From: CAVXFL01 sp963761015
GTDB taxonomy: Bacteria > Pseudomonadota > Alphaproteobacteria > Acetobacterales > Acetobacteraceae
DNA length: 64,000 nucleotides
Reading direction: 5' to 3'
Assembly: GCA_963761015.1 (NCBI GenBank)
Contig: CAVXFL010000024.1
Span: 16,180 to 80,179, forward strand
The translations under genes were made by a program, and so were the position numbers. Under the pieces are notes generated by a model, which saw only the letters and a program-made list of their open reading frames with translations, was not told where the DNA came from and did no database searches. Shown here in pieces: positions 9,776 to 19,312 of the stretch. Positions within the stretch are counted from its first letter, which is position 1, and each line of letters begins with the position of its first letter.

Positions 9776-10576
9776 ATGCAGGCACAGTTCCGGCTTGAGC
9801 GGGCCAACATACTTGGCGTGCGGGTAAGCGCGATCACCATGCAGGACGCGGTCGCCGCGGTGGAGCACTGGATACGTGAACGCGAGCATGCGTACATATG
9901 CATAACGGGCGTTCACGGCGTGATGGAAAGCCAGCGCGACCCCGAGCTTATGGCGATCCACAATGCGGCAGGTCTGGTGACGCCGGACGGTATGCCGCTG
10001 GTTTGGATGTCGCGGCGCCTTGGATATCCCCGGGTTGAAAGAGTGTACGGCCCCAATCTGATGCGCGAACTGACCGCCCGTTCGGCTATGCTGGGTTATC
10101 GGAACTACTACTACGGAGGCAGGGAAGGGACGGCCGAACACCTCCGGCGCGTGCTCGTTGCCGAATACCCGGGGTTGCAAGTGGTGGGATCCGTTGCTCC
10201 TCCGTTCCGACCTCTCACGCCGGACGAAGATCGTGCGATGGTCGATCGCATCAACGCCGCGCAGCCGGATATCATCTGGGTAGGCTTGAGCACGCCAAAG
10301 CAGGAACGATGGATGGCGGCGCATCTCGGACGGCTGACCGCCCCGGTCATGGTCGGCGTCGGCGCCGCGTTCGACTTCCTGGCCAAGGAGAAGACGCAGG
10401 CGCCGGCCTGGATGCAGCAACGCGGGCTGGAGTGGCTGTTCCGGATGGCATCGGAGCCGCGCCGGCTGGCCGGCCGGTATCTACGCAACAATCCGGCATT
10501 CATCTACAGGGCGTCGGCGCAACTCCTGTTTCCGTGGCGTTATCCGCAAACCAAACCTGTGGCGGACTCGCTCTAG
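9776..10576 (+). CDS. WecG/TagA/CpsF family glycosyltransferase
   Basis: GT26-family glycosyltransferase, 266 residues, normal length. Family marks in order: NILGVRVSAITMQDAV, a conserved GVHGVMESQRDPEL, NAAGLVTPDGMPLVW with the catalytic Asp in TPDG, RVYGPNLM, YYYGGREGTAE, and WVGLSTPKQERWM. FDFLAKEKTQAP and GLEWLFRMASEPRRL close it. Such enzymes add the second sugar to a polyprenyl-diphosphate-linked sugar at the membrane. The ATG at 9776 is preceded by GAGGGGA; a longer frame to 9590 is open but has no family match. First gene of the rightward unit. Confidence 0.88.
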   Translation: MQAQFRLERANILGVRVSAITMQDAVAAVEHWIREREHAYICITGVHGVMESQRDPELMAIHNAAGLVTPDGMPLVWMSRRLGYPRVERVYGPNLMRELTARSAMLGYRNYYYGGREGTAEHLRRVLVAEYPGLQVVGSVAPPFRPLTPDEDRAMVDRINAAQPDIIWVGLSTPKQERWMAAHLGRLTAPVMVGVGAAFDFLAKEKTQAPAWMQQRGLEWLFRMASEPRRLAGRYLRNNPAFIYRASAQLLFPWRYPQTKPVADSL

Positions 10577-10658
10577 AGGCGATAACACCTTTGCGCCAGC
10601 GATTTTTGCCGCAACCCCGCTAATCTCGCCCCACAACACGAGTGCGAGGAGCTTCGCG

Positions 10659-11666
10659 ATGTCAGCGGGTCGTGTTCTGGTTACCGGCGCAGGCGGATTC
10701 ATCGGCACCCACTTGGTGAATTATCTGAAGCATCGAGGATACCGGGTCCGAGGTGTCGATCTGAAGATGCCGGAATTCTGCGAAACCAGCGCCGACGAGT
10801 TTCGGCTGCTCGACCTGCGCCATCCGGAGAATTGCCGGATCGCCTGTGAAGGCGTGACCGACGTGTATCACTTGGCCGCCGACATGGGCGGCATCGGCTA
10901 CATCACCAGCCAGCACGCCACCATTGCGCGCAACAACACCCTGATCAACCTGGGTATGCTGGACGGCGCGCGTCTGTCCGGCGTCGCTAGGTTCCTGTAT
11001 TCGTCCTCCGCGTGCATCTACCCGCACCACTTGCAGAAGACGCCCGACGTGACGCCGCTGCGCGAGGACGACGCATGGCCGGCGGAACCCGAAGAGGGCT
11101 ACGGGCTGGAAAAGCTCTACGCCGAAAAGCTTTGCGAATATTACAGCGCGGATTTCCGGCTGCCGACCCGGGTGGTGCGGTTCCATAACGTCTATGGCCC
11201 GCTCGGCACATACCAAGGCGGCCGCGAGAAGGCGCCGGCGGCGATTTGCCGTAAAGTCGCCGGCATTTCTAGCGGCAGCGAAATCGAGATCTGGGGCGAC
11301 GGCCAGCAGACGCGGTCGTTCATGTACGTCGCGGATTGCGTTGAAGGCATCTACCGCATTATGCAATCAGGCTACGTCAAGCCGCTGAATCTCGGCACCG
11401 ACGAACTCGTCACCATCGACGAGCTGGTCGATGCGGTCGCCGACGCGGCCGGCAAAGTGGTTCGCAAGCGCCATGACAGGTCACAGCCGCAAGGCGTGCG
11501 CGGTCGCAACAGCGACAACTCGCGGCTGCGGCAAATACTCGGCTGGGAACCGCGCATCACGTTACGGCAAGGCATCGGGCCCACGTACGAATGGGTCGCG
11601 AATCAAACCGGTCGCGCCGAGATCGTGCAGCCGCGCTCCGCCGAGCTGGAGAGGGTTGGCGCCTAA
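10659..11666 (+). CDS. GDP-mannose 3,5-epimerase-like NAD-dependent epimerase
   Basis: Extended SDR of 335 residues that closely follows the plant-type GDP-mannose 3',5'-epimerase pattern. It has GAGGFIGTH, HLAADMGGIGYI, SSSACIYPHHLQ, DAWPAEPEEGYGLEKLYAE (Tyr148-x3-Lys152), RFHNVYGPLGTYQGGREKAPAA and the SRNSDN-like RGRNSDNSRLR near the end. The conserved Cys in SSSACIYP takes part in epimerisation in the characterised enzyme. Expected product is GDP-L-galactose or GDP-L-gulose, a likely glycan building block. A GAGGAGC ribosome site precedes the ATG. The family match is strong; actual activity is inferred. Confidence 0.85.
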   Translation: MSAGRVLVTGAGGFIGTHLVNYLKHRGYRVRGVDLKMPEFCETSADEFRLLDLRHPENCRIACEGVTDVYHLAADMGGIGYITSQHATIARNNTLINLGMLDGARLSGVARFLYSSSACIYPHHLQKTPDVTPLREDDAWPAEPEEGYGLEKLYAEKLCEYYSADFRLPTRVVRFHNVYGPLGTYQGGREKAPAAICRKVAGISSGSEIEIWGDGQQTRSFMYVADCVEGIYRIMQSGYVKPLNLGTDELVTIDELVDAVADAAGKVVRKRHDRSQPQGVRGRNSDNSRLRQILGWEPRITLRQGIGPTYEWVANQTGRAEIVQPRSAELERVGA

Positions 11667-11702
11667 CCTGTTGCACGCTGCTCCTGAATCGGGGACGCCA
11701 CA

Positions 11703-13175
11703 GTGAGCGAGATATCCGCGGGTGTGGTCGGCGCGCTGGCGAGGGCGCCGCGCCGGCCAAGCGCCACTCTATCCGGCCGCTCTTCGGGTTACGCAAGGGT
11801 CGCGGGGCTACTGCTTGTGGCCGACTTGCTGGCCCTGGAAATCGCTTCCCTCGCGAGTTTCTTGGCGTTCGATGCCGTTGGTCTGGCCGAATGGAAACCA
11901 TACACGGCGGCGCGGCTTTGCTTCGCAGCCGCGGTCGGCGTGCTCGCGAACGCGGCGCTCGGGCTCTATGATCCGGTCGGGCTCGGCTCGGTAGAGCGGT
12001 TCCGTCTGCGCGCACTCGGCTGCGCTCTGCTGCCGTTTCTGGCGCTGGCCATTCTCGTCGTCAGCGGCGAGGTCGTTCCAGTAACGCCAATCCTTCTCGC
12101 GCTCGGCGCGGCTATATCGCTACCGTTGCAACTGGTCGGCGAGGCAGGCGCCAAACGCCTGTTCAGCGCGCGCCCGCACTGGGGCATGCCGACGGTCTTG
12201 ATCGGAACGAGCAACGCGTGCACCCGGATGGCCAAATATCTCTGGGCGCACCCCGAATTCGGCTTGTGGCCGATCGGCGTGCTTGCCGAGCCCGGCGTGG
12301 ATGCAGCGGCTGAGCCCTTGCCGCTTCCCTATCTGGGCACTCCCGCCGATGCGCCACGGTTCGGCGAGCGCGCCGCGGTGGCTCTCGTGGTATTGTCGCC
12401 CGAGTTCACCGCGGCGTCGATATCGCTCGGGACGCCGCCGTTCCGGCGCGTGCTATTGCTTCCCGCGCTGGCGGATGCGCCGTGTCTGGGGCTCAAGTTT
12501 CGGCAGCTCAGCGGGACGGTTGGCATCGAGTTCCGGCCGGGACGGTTGTACGCTCCCGCGAATCTGCGGCTCAAGCGGATCATCGACCTGGCGCTGGCCG
12601 TGCCATTGCTCATTGCCGCCGCGCCGTTCATAGCGCTGCTCGCGCTGGCGATAAAGTTGATCAGCCCTGGCCCCGCATTCTTTGTGCAGAAGCGGGTCGG
12701 CTGGCGAGGCTCGGCGATCTCCGTATACAAGCTGCGCAGCATGTATGTGGATGCCGAACAGCGTTTGCAGGCGCTGCTGGCGTCGGATCCCGTCAGCCGG
12801 TCGGAATGGCAGCGATACGTCAAGCTGCCTCGTGACCCTCGCATTCTGCCGGTTATCGGATCGTTCATCCGAAAGACCAGCCTGGACGAACTTCCGCAGC
12901 TTTGGAACGTGGTCAAGGGCGATATCAGCCTGGTCGGGCCACGGCCGTTTCCCTCCTACCACGTAGACATGTTCGGACCGGAATTTCAGCAGCTCCGCGC
13001 GAGCGTTCCGCCTGGGCTGACCGGTTTTTGGCAAGTCTCGGATCGCAGCAACGGTGATCTGGCCGTGCAGGAGTTGGCCGACACGTTCTACGTGCGCAAC
13101 TGGTCGATCTGGCTGGATCTGTACATTGCGCTGCGCACGCTGCCGGCCATTCTGGCAGCGCGAGGCGCGCGCTAA
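11703..13175 (+). CDS. exopolysaccharide polyprenyl glycosylphosphotransferase (WcaJ/WbaP type)
   Basis: Membrane enzyme that transfers a sugar-1-phosphate to undecaprenyl phosphate, the first committed step. 490 residues from a GTG start. Several N-terminal membrane helices are followed by a CoA-binding-like middle (MPTVLIGTSNACTRMA) and the C-terminal bacterial sugar transferase domain: KRIIDLALAVPLLI, ISPGPAFFVQKRVG, VYKLRSM, TSLDELPQLWNV, DISLVGPRPFP and PPGLTGFWQVS. The catalytic Asp-Glu pair is in LDELPQ. 36 bases after the epimerase gene, same operon. The sugar transferred is not readable. Confidence 0.9.
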   Translation: MSEISAGVVGALARAPRRPSATLSGRSSGYARVAGLLLVADLLALEIASLASFLAFDAVGLAEWKPYTAARLCFAAAVGVLANAALGLYDPVGLGSVERFRLRALGCALLPFLALAILVVSGEVVPVTPILLALGAAISLPLQLVGEAGAKRLFSARPHWGMPTVLIGTSNACTRMAKYLWAHPEFGLWPIGVLAEPGVDAAAEPLPLPYLGTPADAPRFGERAAVALVVLSPEFTAASISLGTPPFRRVLLLPALADAPCLGLKFRQLSGTVGIEFRPGRLYAPANLRLKRIIDLALAVPLLIAAAPFIALLALAIKLISPGPAFFVQKRVGWRGSAISVYKLRSMYVDAEQRLQALLASDPVSRSEWQRYVKLPRDPRILPVIGSFIRKTSLDELPQLWNVVKGDISLVGPRPFPSYHVDMFGPEFQQLRASVPPGLTGFWQVSDRSNGDLAVQELADTFYVRNWSIWLDLYIALRTLPAILAARGAR

Positions 13176-13202
13176 CGGCTGCCCTGCACGCGAGGCGCCG
13201 AG

Positions 13203-14780
13203 ATGGACCAACTCGAACCCACCGCCAGCGATGCTCCGGTGCGGTTTCTGCCGCACGGACCAGACGCTCCGGGATCCAGCAAACACCTGGACGGGACCGC
13301 GGCTCGCGCGCGTGTCGGGTTCGCAACCGCAGACGGAGACACCGCCGAAACCATGTCGATGCCGCTCGTAATCGACCTTGACGGCACGCTGGTTCGCACG
13401 GACACGCTAATCGAATCGCTGTTTTGCTATCTTCGGACGCAGCCGTTGCGTTTTTTTCACGTTATAATCTGGCTGCTGCAAGGCCGCGCGGTCCTCAAGC
13501 ACGAACTGGCGCACCGAGCCCGGCTCGACATCGACACTTTGCCGCTGAACGCGCGTGTCGTGGAGTACGCGGCGGCGGAACGGGACCGGGGCCGGCGGGT
13601 GTATCTCGCGACCGCGGCGGATCGCGGCATTGCGCAGCGGGTCGCCGATTACTGCGGCTTGTTCGACGGCGTTCTGGCCAGCGATCGGCAGGTCAACCTG
13701 AAGGGTTGGCGCAAGCTGGAGGCATTGCGGCGGCGGTTCCCGACCGGCTTCGCCTATGCCGGGAACAGCCGAGCCGATATCCCGCTCTGGCACGCCGCGC
13801 GGGAAGCCATTCTGGTCGGCGATGCGCGTTGGATCCGGCGGGTCGTGCACCGGCTGGGCAAGCCTGCGGCGGTGTTCCCTACACCATCGCGCCTGCTCGC
13901 TCTCGCGCGGTCCGCGCGACCGCATCAATGGGCCAAGAACGCCCTAGTGTTCGTGCCGGGCATACTGAGCGGAGCGTTATTCGACCAGGCGCATCTCGTC
14001 GCCGTGGTGCTGAGCTTCGTGGCCATATGCCTGATCGCGTCCGGAACCTATTTGGCGAACGACTTGTGGGATCTTGCCGAGGACCGGCGGCACTGGTCGA
14101 AATGTCGGCGTCCGCTTGCGTGCGGTGACTTGTCGATCGCGACCGCGCTCGGCGCAATCGCCGTGGGCCTGACCGGCGGGCTGATCCTGGCAGTCGCGGC
14201 AGCCACGGCGGGCGGCCTGGTTGTTGCCTGCTACCTTTTGCTGACGCTGGCGTATTCGCTGACGCTGAAGCGCGTGCCGATACTGGACGTGGTCGTGCTG
14301 GCGGGGCTGTTCACGCTCCGGCTGGTGCTGGGCATCGTCAGCAGCCAGGCTGCCGCGTCGCCGTGGCTGCTCACCTTCTCGATGTTCTTGTTCTCCTCGC
14401 TCTGCTTCGCGAAGCGGCTTGTCGAGATCGAGCGTTCGGCGGCGCGGGATCGCGGCGCCGTGCTGGGCCGTGGCTATCGGCAGGCCGATGCGCCGTTGGT
14501 ATTCGCGCTCGGTACAGGAACGGGTGTGGCAAGTATCGTCGTCATGGTCTTGTACATCACGTCCGAAGCCTTCACGCGCACGTTCGCTGGCAACACGACC
14601 TGGCTTTGGGCTTTTCCGGTCATCCTGTTCCTGTGGCTTGCTCGGGTCTGGCTGGTCGCCGGGCGCGGCGAGCTGGACGACGATCCGGTCGCGTTCGCCG
14701 TTACCGACCCGCCGAGCTGCCTGCTCGGAGCGGCGATGGTCGTCGCGTTCCTGCTCGCATGGCTGGGGGTGTTCGCGTGA
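13203..14780 (+). CDS. HAD-UbiA fusion, polyprenyl-linked sugar phosphate (DPPR synthase-like) prenyltransferase
   Basis: Two-domain protein of 525 residues. A HAD phosphatase domain begins at residue 54 (MPLVIDLDGTLVRTD, nucleophile and acid Asp58/Asp60). A UbiA-type prenyltransferase follows from about 240 with NDLWDLAEDRRH and the polar run KCRRPLACG, then about eight membrane helices. Related fused or paired proteins make decaprenyl-phosphoryl-5-phosphoribose and dephosphorylate it, the route to polyprenyl-linked arabinose. Here it may make a polyprenyl-phosphate pentose donor. The start at 13203 is ATG; an internal ATG at residue 51 or 53 would also leave both domains intact. Stop overlaps the next start (GTGA). 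Confidence 0.83.
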   Translation: MDQLEPTASDAPVRFLPHGPDAPGSSKHLDGTAARARVGFATADGDTAETMSMPLVIDLDGTLVRTDTLIESLFCYLRTQPLRFFHVIIWLLQGRAVLKHELAHRARLDIDTLPLNARVVEYAAAERDRGRRVYLATAADRGIAQRVADYCGLFDGVLASDRQVNLKGWRKLEALRRRFPTGFAYAGNSRADIPLWHAAREAILVGDARWIRRVVHRLGKPAAVFPTPSRLLALARSARPHQWAKNALVFVPGILSGALFDQAHLVAVVLSFVAICLIASGTYLANDLWDLAEDRRHWSKCRRPLACGDLSIATALGAIAVGLTGGLILAVAAATAGGLVVACYLLLTLAYSLTLKRVPILDVVVLAGLFTLRLVLGIVSSQAAASPWLLTFSMFLFSSLCFAKRLVEIERSAARDRGAVLGRGYRQADAPLVFALGTGTGVASIVVMVLYITSEAFTRTFAGNTTWLWAFPVILFLWLARVWLVAGRGELDDDPVAFAVTDPPSCLLGAAMVVAFLLAWLGVFA

Positions 14781-15208
14781 GCCGGGCCGTGGTGAGCCTC
14801 GGGCGGTCGTTGCCGCAGCCAGCCCGCTTCGTGGTCGCGGGCGGTGCGGCGGCTGCGATCAATTGGCTCGCCCGGGTGCTGCTCTCCACGGTCATGCCGT
14901 TCGTCCCTGCGGTGCTGCTCGCGCTGGCGATCGGAATGGGATTCGGGTTCACGGTCTATCGGAGATACGTGTTTCTCAGGACTACACGGCCGCTGCTCGC
15001 GCAGCTTCGGGACTTTCTGGCGGTCAACATTGTGTCGCTGGTCGCCATCGTTGCCGTGGCGCTGCTGCTGCGGAGCATACTGCTCGCGATCATGCGGCAG
15101 AATTTGGCTGAGGCGGTTGCCCATGCGGTGGCGATCGCGTTCGGCGCGGTGCTGAATTATGCTGGCCACAAGACCTTGGCCTTCAAAAGCGGTACGCTGC
15201 AAGCCTGA
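14777..15208 (+). CDS. GtrA-like membrane protein
   Basis: Small membrane protein of 143 residues with four predicted helices and the GtrA pattern: RFVVAGGAAAAINW at the start, FGFTVYRRYVF in the middle, and FGAVLNYAGHKTLAF at the end. GtrA proteins flip or help flip polyprenyl-phosphate sugars. The GTG start lies in a GTGA overlap with the HAD-UbiA stop, so the two are made together; this supports a role in flipping the product of that enzyme. The 272 bases after it, up to the kinase gene, show nothing recognisable. Confidence 0.8.
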   Translation: MSRAVVSLGRSLPQPARFVVAGGAAAAINWLARVLLSTVMPFVPAVLLALAIGMGFGFTVYRRYVFLRTTRPLLAQLRDFLAVNIVSLVAIVAVALLLRSILLAIMRQNLAEAVAHAVAIAFGAVLNYAGHKTLAFKSGTLQA

Positions 15209-15480
15209 TCAGCGGTCGAGGGCAGAATGCAGGGGGCAACCCAAGGCGCAGTTGGCACAAGGCAAACCAGGGCTGGGGCGGGCTTCATGCCGAATACTGG
15301 TCTGGGTTTGCGTCGCTGCGTGTCGTTCAAGGCATCGTTATCCAGGATCAGCGGTGACCTGCTGCAACAAAGCTTGGGCCGCCCAGCAAAGTCTGCTGTA
15401 GCCACCCGACGCGAAGCTGCTACGGTCGGTTTTGCCGCCGGACCGGGGCCAGACGTACGGAACGCGCGGGTTGGAGAGCC

Positions 15481-17286
15481 GTGGCACACCCACATCAGCC
15501 AATGGTTGACGCCGACCAGACCGAAGGCGTCGCTGAGCCGGCACCGCGGAAAGCTACCGACAACGGTGCTTCGCTGATGCCGACCAGGACCAGCGAACTC
15601 TCGCCCAACCTCGTTCGCCGCAGCGGAAGCGGAGCTGCCGAAATGGCAGGCCAGGTGATCGCGTGGGGGCGGCTCTGGCTCGCCTCGGCGGATGCGGCGG
15701 TGGCGCGAACGCTACTGATCGTTCTCGCCTACATAGCGATCTACCTGGCCCTGGAACGGGTGAGCTTCTTCTACACGCTTCCCGGCACCGGGCTGCCTCT
15801 CTGGAACCTCGCGCCTGCCCTCAGCCTGGCGCTTCTCGTACGCAAGGGCCTGGGGTTCACGCCGGTGGTTTTCCTCACCAGCGTGATCGCGAACGAATTC
15901 GTTGTCGCGTTTCCGCAAAGTGCCACGGCCGCCATAGTGATGGGGGCCGTTTCGACCGCCGGGTACGCGGTGATCGCGGCGGGATTGCGCCGCCTCGCGC
16001 ACGCCGGGTTGGGGCTCCGGCAGGTGGCGGACACGGTTTGGCTGATTGTCATTAACGCGGTTGGCACTGCGGCAACGGCCGCCGCGGTAGTCGCGGCGCT
16101 GGCTACGATCGGCCGGATCAGGAGCGATCTCTTTGGGGATATGGTCCTGCCGGTTTTCATTGCCGACTTTGCCGGCATCCTCGCGCTGCTGCCGGTGGCG
16201 CTTACCTTCCGCGACGCGGGCCGACAGTGGAAGGAGCTACCCACCCTCACCAAGGCGCTCGACCTGTGCGTGTTCGCGCTCAGCCTCTCCTTCGCCCTCT
16301 GGATGGCCTTCGGGGTCGCGCGCTCGATAGAACTGCAGTATTTCTATCTTTTGTTGCTTCCGGTGCTATGGATCGGCGCCCGGCGCGGACTGGCGTGGGC
16401 GGCTCTCGCCATCCTATTCGAGAAGCTGGCGCTGGTGTTCGTCAGTGCCTCGCTGATCGAGGCGAGCACCCATTTGTTGTCGTACCAGGCAGTATCCTGC
16501 GCAATCGCTGCGACGGGCCTGATCCTGGGCGCGGTGGTCACCGATCGCGAGCGGGCGAAGCTGTACCTGCGCCAACACCAGGCGGAGATCTACCGCACGT
16601 CGCGGCTCAGCACGGCGGACGCGCTGGGCGCGGCCGTGGTGCATGAAATCAGTCAGCCGCTCGCCACCATCGCGACCTATGCCCATGTCTACCGTCGCCT
16701 GCGCGATTCAGGGTCCACCGACCCGGTCCTGCTAGACGATACGATCGCCAAGCTCGAAGCCGAGGTGCGGCGAGCCATCGAAATAATCGAGCGGTTCCGA
16801 GACTTTGTCGGAAAAGACGAGCAACGATGGTCGCTCATGGACCTTGGCGAGGTCGTTCGCAGGGTGGTCGTCGCGCTCGAGGACCTGACCGGCTCACACG
16901 GCGTGATCGTCCGCATCGACGCGCTGCCAGTCCCACCAATCGCCGCCGATCGCGTGCAAATGGAGCAGGTGCTGGTCAACCTGCTGCGCAACGCGATCGA
17001 AGCCGTCGCGGACAACAATCGTTCGGCTGGCATGGTCGTTTTCCGGTTGCGCCAGTTCGACGATAAGGTTCAGCTTGAGGTCGAGGATAACGGCCCCGGT
17101 GTCCCGCCGGAAATGGCCGGGCGGCTGTTTCAGCCGTTCGAGACGAGCAAGCAGCGCGGCATGGGGCTTGGCTTGTCGATCAGCCGCGAGGTCGTGAAAG
17201 CTCATGGCGGCAGCCTCTGGTGGGATCCCACGTTCAAAACCGGCGCGCGCTTCGTGCTCGAACTGCCCTATGACAGGATTGCCTGA
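15481..17286 (+). CDS. MASE1-domain sensor histidine kinase
   Basis: Membrane-bound sensor kinase of about 601 residues. The N-terminal half has eight or so hydrophobic helices of the MASE1 type (NLAPALSLALLVRKG, LPVFIADFAGILALLPVAL). The kinase core has the phospho-acceptor His at about 388 in VVHEISQPLATI, the N-box NLLRNAIEAV, and ATP-lid boxes DNGPGVP and GMGLGLSISREVV. GTG at 15481 is the longest start; an ATG at 15577 is an alternative. The response regulator gene starts 2 bases after its stop, so they form one two-component system. Signal unknown. Confidence 0.87.
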   Translation: MAHPHQPMVDADQTEGVAEPAPRKATDNGASLMPTRTSELSPNLVRRSGSGAAEMAGQVIAWGRLWLASADAAVARTLLIVLAYIAIYLALERVSFFYTLPGTGLPLWNLAPALSLALLVRKGLGFTPVVFLTSVIANEFVVAFPQSATAAIVMGAVSTAGYAVIAAGLRRLAHAGLGLRQVADTVWLIVINAVGTAATAAAVVAALATIGRIRSDLFGDMVLPVFIADFAGILALLPVALTFRDAGRQWKELPTLTKALDLCVFALSLSFALWMAFGVARSIELQYFYLLLLPVLWIGARRGLAWAALAILFEKLALVFVSASLIEASTHLLSYQAVSCAIAATGLILGAVVTDRERAKLYLRQHQAEIYRTSRLSTADALGAAVVHEISQPLATIATYAHVYRRLRDSGSTDPVLLDDTIAKLEAEVRRAIEIIERFRDFVGKDEQRWSLMDLGEVVRRVVVALEDLTGSHGVIVRIDALPVPPIAADRVQMEQVLVNLLRNAIEAVADNNRSAGMVVFRLRQFDDKVQLEVEDNGPGVPPEMAGRLFQPFETSKQRGMGLGLSISREVVKAHGGSLWWDPTFKTGARFVLELPYDRIA

Positions 17287-17288
17287 CC

Positions 17289-17894
17289 GTGACCGCCACC
17301 GCCGTGCATGTCGTGGAGGACGATCAGGGTATGCGCGACGCGCTGACCATGCTGCTGCGCAGCGCGGGCTATGATGTGCACACCTACATGAGCGCCGAGG
17401 ACTTTCTGGCGCACGCCGACTACTCGCAGCCGATCTGCCTGCTTAGCGATGTGCGCCTGCCAGGGATCGACGGCATCGCACTGTATCGGGACTTGGCCCG
17501 GCGCGGCGCCGAAGTGTCGGCCGTGATCATTACCGGACACGGGGATATTCCAATGGCGGTCGCGGCGCTGAAGGAGGGCGTGGTCGACTTCGTCGAAAAG
17601 CCGTTCGATCCGGCCATGCTGTTGGACAGCGTGCGCGAATCCTGGCAGCGCTCTGCTGCCAAGCGCGAGCATCTGGTGGCGATCGCGGAAATCGAAGGCC
17701 GGTTGGTGGCGCTGACCCCGCGCGAGACGGAAGTACTCGAGCTGCTGCTCGAAGGCCATCCCAACAAGGTCATCGCGGCAAAACTGGAGATGAGCATACG
17801 CACGACGGAACACCACCGCGCCCGCATTATGGAAAAAATGGGAGTTCGCTCGCTCTCTCACCTGATCCGGTCCTTACTCGCGATTCGCAGGTGA
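17289..17894 (+). CDS. FixJ-type response regulator (receiver + LuxR HTH)
   Basis: DNA-binding response regulator of 201 residues from a GTG start. The receiver domain has acidic E10/D11/D12, phospho-acceptor Asp54 in LLSDVRLPG, Thr in VIITGHG and Lys in FVEKPF. The LuxR/FixJ helix-turn-helix is TPRETEVLELLLEG followed by NKVIAAKLEMSIRTTEHHR. It is the cognate partner of the MASE1 kinase immediately upstream. Targets may include the flanking glycan genes or the beta-helix gene 93 bases downstream, which is inference from position only. Confidence 0.9.
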   Translation: MTATAVHVVEDDQGMRDALTMLLRSAGYDVHTYMSAEDFLAHADYSQPICLLSDVRLPGIDGIALYRDLARRGAEVSAVIITGHGDIPMAVAALKEGVVDFVEKPFDPAMLLDSVRESWQRSAAKREHLVAIAEIEGRLVALTPRETEVLELLLEGHPNKVIAAKLEMSIRTTEHHRARIMEKMGVRSLSHLIRSLLAIRR

Positions 17895-17987
17895 GCGCGT
17901 GCCGGCCGTGTGATTTGTAACGGCTGCCTGCCGTTTCGGCCGGCCCTACCAGTCTGTCACTTCGCATCACTGAAGGAGGGTGATTCG

Positions 17988-19196
17988 ATGGCCACGTACT
18001 ACGTGTCACCGCTCGGCAACGATGCGTGGTCGGGACTATCGCCGAACCCGTCCGCCTCGGATGGCCCGTTCGCTACCATCGGGCGCGCCGTGCAGGCCAT
18101 CGCTGCGAACCCGGGAGACGATACCGTTTACATCCGGGACGGCACCTACGCGCTCGGCACGCCAATCCAACTGACGGCGGCGGCTCCGAACAGCAGCCTG
18201 CTGGCCTGCCCGGGTGAACGGCCGGTCATCAGCGGTGGAACTCCGGTGAGCGGATGGACCATCGCCGACGGCATCTGGACCGCGCATGTCGGTCTCGGCA
18301 GCGTGCAGCAGTTCGTGGTCGATGGCGTCGAGCAAACCGAGGCGCGCTATCCCAACGAGGATCCGAGCGATCCGGTGCGTGGCGGTTGGCTATGGGCGCA
18401 GAGCCTGCCGGCGGGGCATGATGCCAGCCTCGAAATGGCCTATGACAAAGCCGATTTCCCCACGGGGCGGCCGACCGTCGGAGAAAAGATAACGGTGTTT
18501 TCGCAGGCAGGCTATTCGAGGGACGTCCTGACGATCGCGGCGGTCGATCCCAATCAGGGAATCATCACATTCGACCAGCCGGCGACCTATCCGGTCGGTC
18601 CGGGCAGCCGATATTTCATTTCCGCCGGCAAGCCGTTGCTGGACCGGGCGGGCGAGTGGTGGTTCGACCGGGTAACCCAGACCTTATATTTCAACCCGCC
18701 GGCCGGGTTCGACGGCAGCAATGCAGTCGCGGCAGGCGGCGACACACGCTGCTCAAACTCAGCGGCGCGAACAATGTCACTATTCGGAGTTTGACGTTTA
18801 CCAACGCGACCATCACCTCGAAGACCGCCGATATTCCGACCGCGGCCGTCGAGATCACCTTGAGCAACTCGGTCGTGCTCGACGATAACCTCTTCAAGAA
18901 CGTCGCCCAGGGGGTTCTGGTGCAAGGCGCCAGCGGGCAAAAAACGATCGCCGGCAACAATTTTTTGCATATCTGGTCGTCCGCGATTCACCTTCGTCCG
19001 GGCACCAGTCAGAACCTCATCACCAACAACTCGATCGACCAATCCGATGAGATGTTCGGCCAATTGGCGGCGATCCAATTGATCGAGACGTTGCACAATC
19101 AGATTTCGCACAATTTCATCCTGAACGTCGCTCAGGATGTCGCTGCGCGGGGCCATCGTCACCGCCGATGCCATGCATTGGCAGCGCGCCATTGCC
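17988..19196 (+). pseudogene. right-handed parallel beta-helix protein, frameshifted and cut off by an IS
   Basis: Begins with a strong site GAAGGAGGG and ATYYVSPLGNDAWSG, the usual start of DUF1565/pectate-lyase-like beta-helix proteins; DGPFATIGRAVQAI and VYIRDGTY follow. The frame shifts near 18745, where GGD(T) passes into LLKLSGANNVTIRS, and continues with helical rungs (NNSIDQSDEMFG, NQISHNFILNVAQDV) until the left end of an IS21-type element at 19197. No signal peptide is visible, so any export would need another route. Such proteins bind or cut polysaccharides, which suits a place beside a glycan cluster. The C-terminus is lost. Confidence 0.75.
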
Positions 19197-19312
19197 TGTG
19201 ATTCGGCGTGGAAAAAGGACCCGCTTGGAGGGGTGATCGGCGTCCAAAAGGGACCCCTCTGAGGTTGGGGTTCATGATGGCTCCCGGAACGAATTGGGGG
19301 CCTGGGTGGGGA

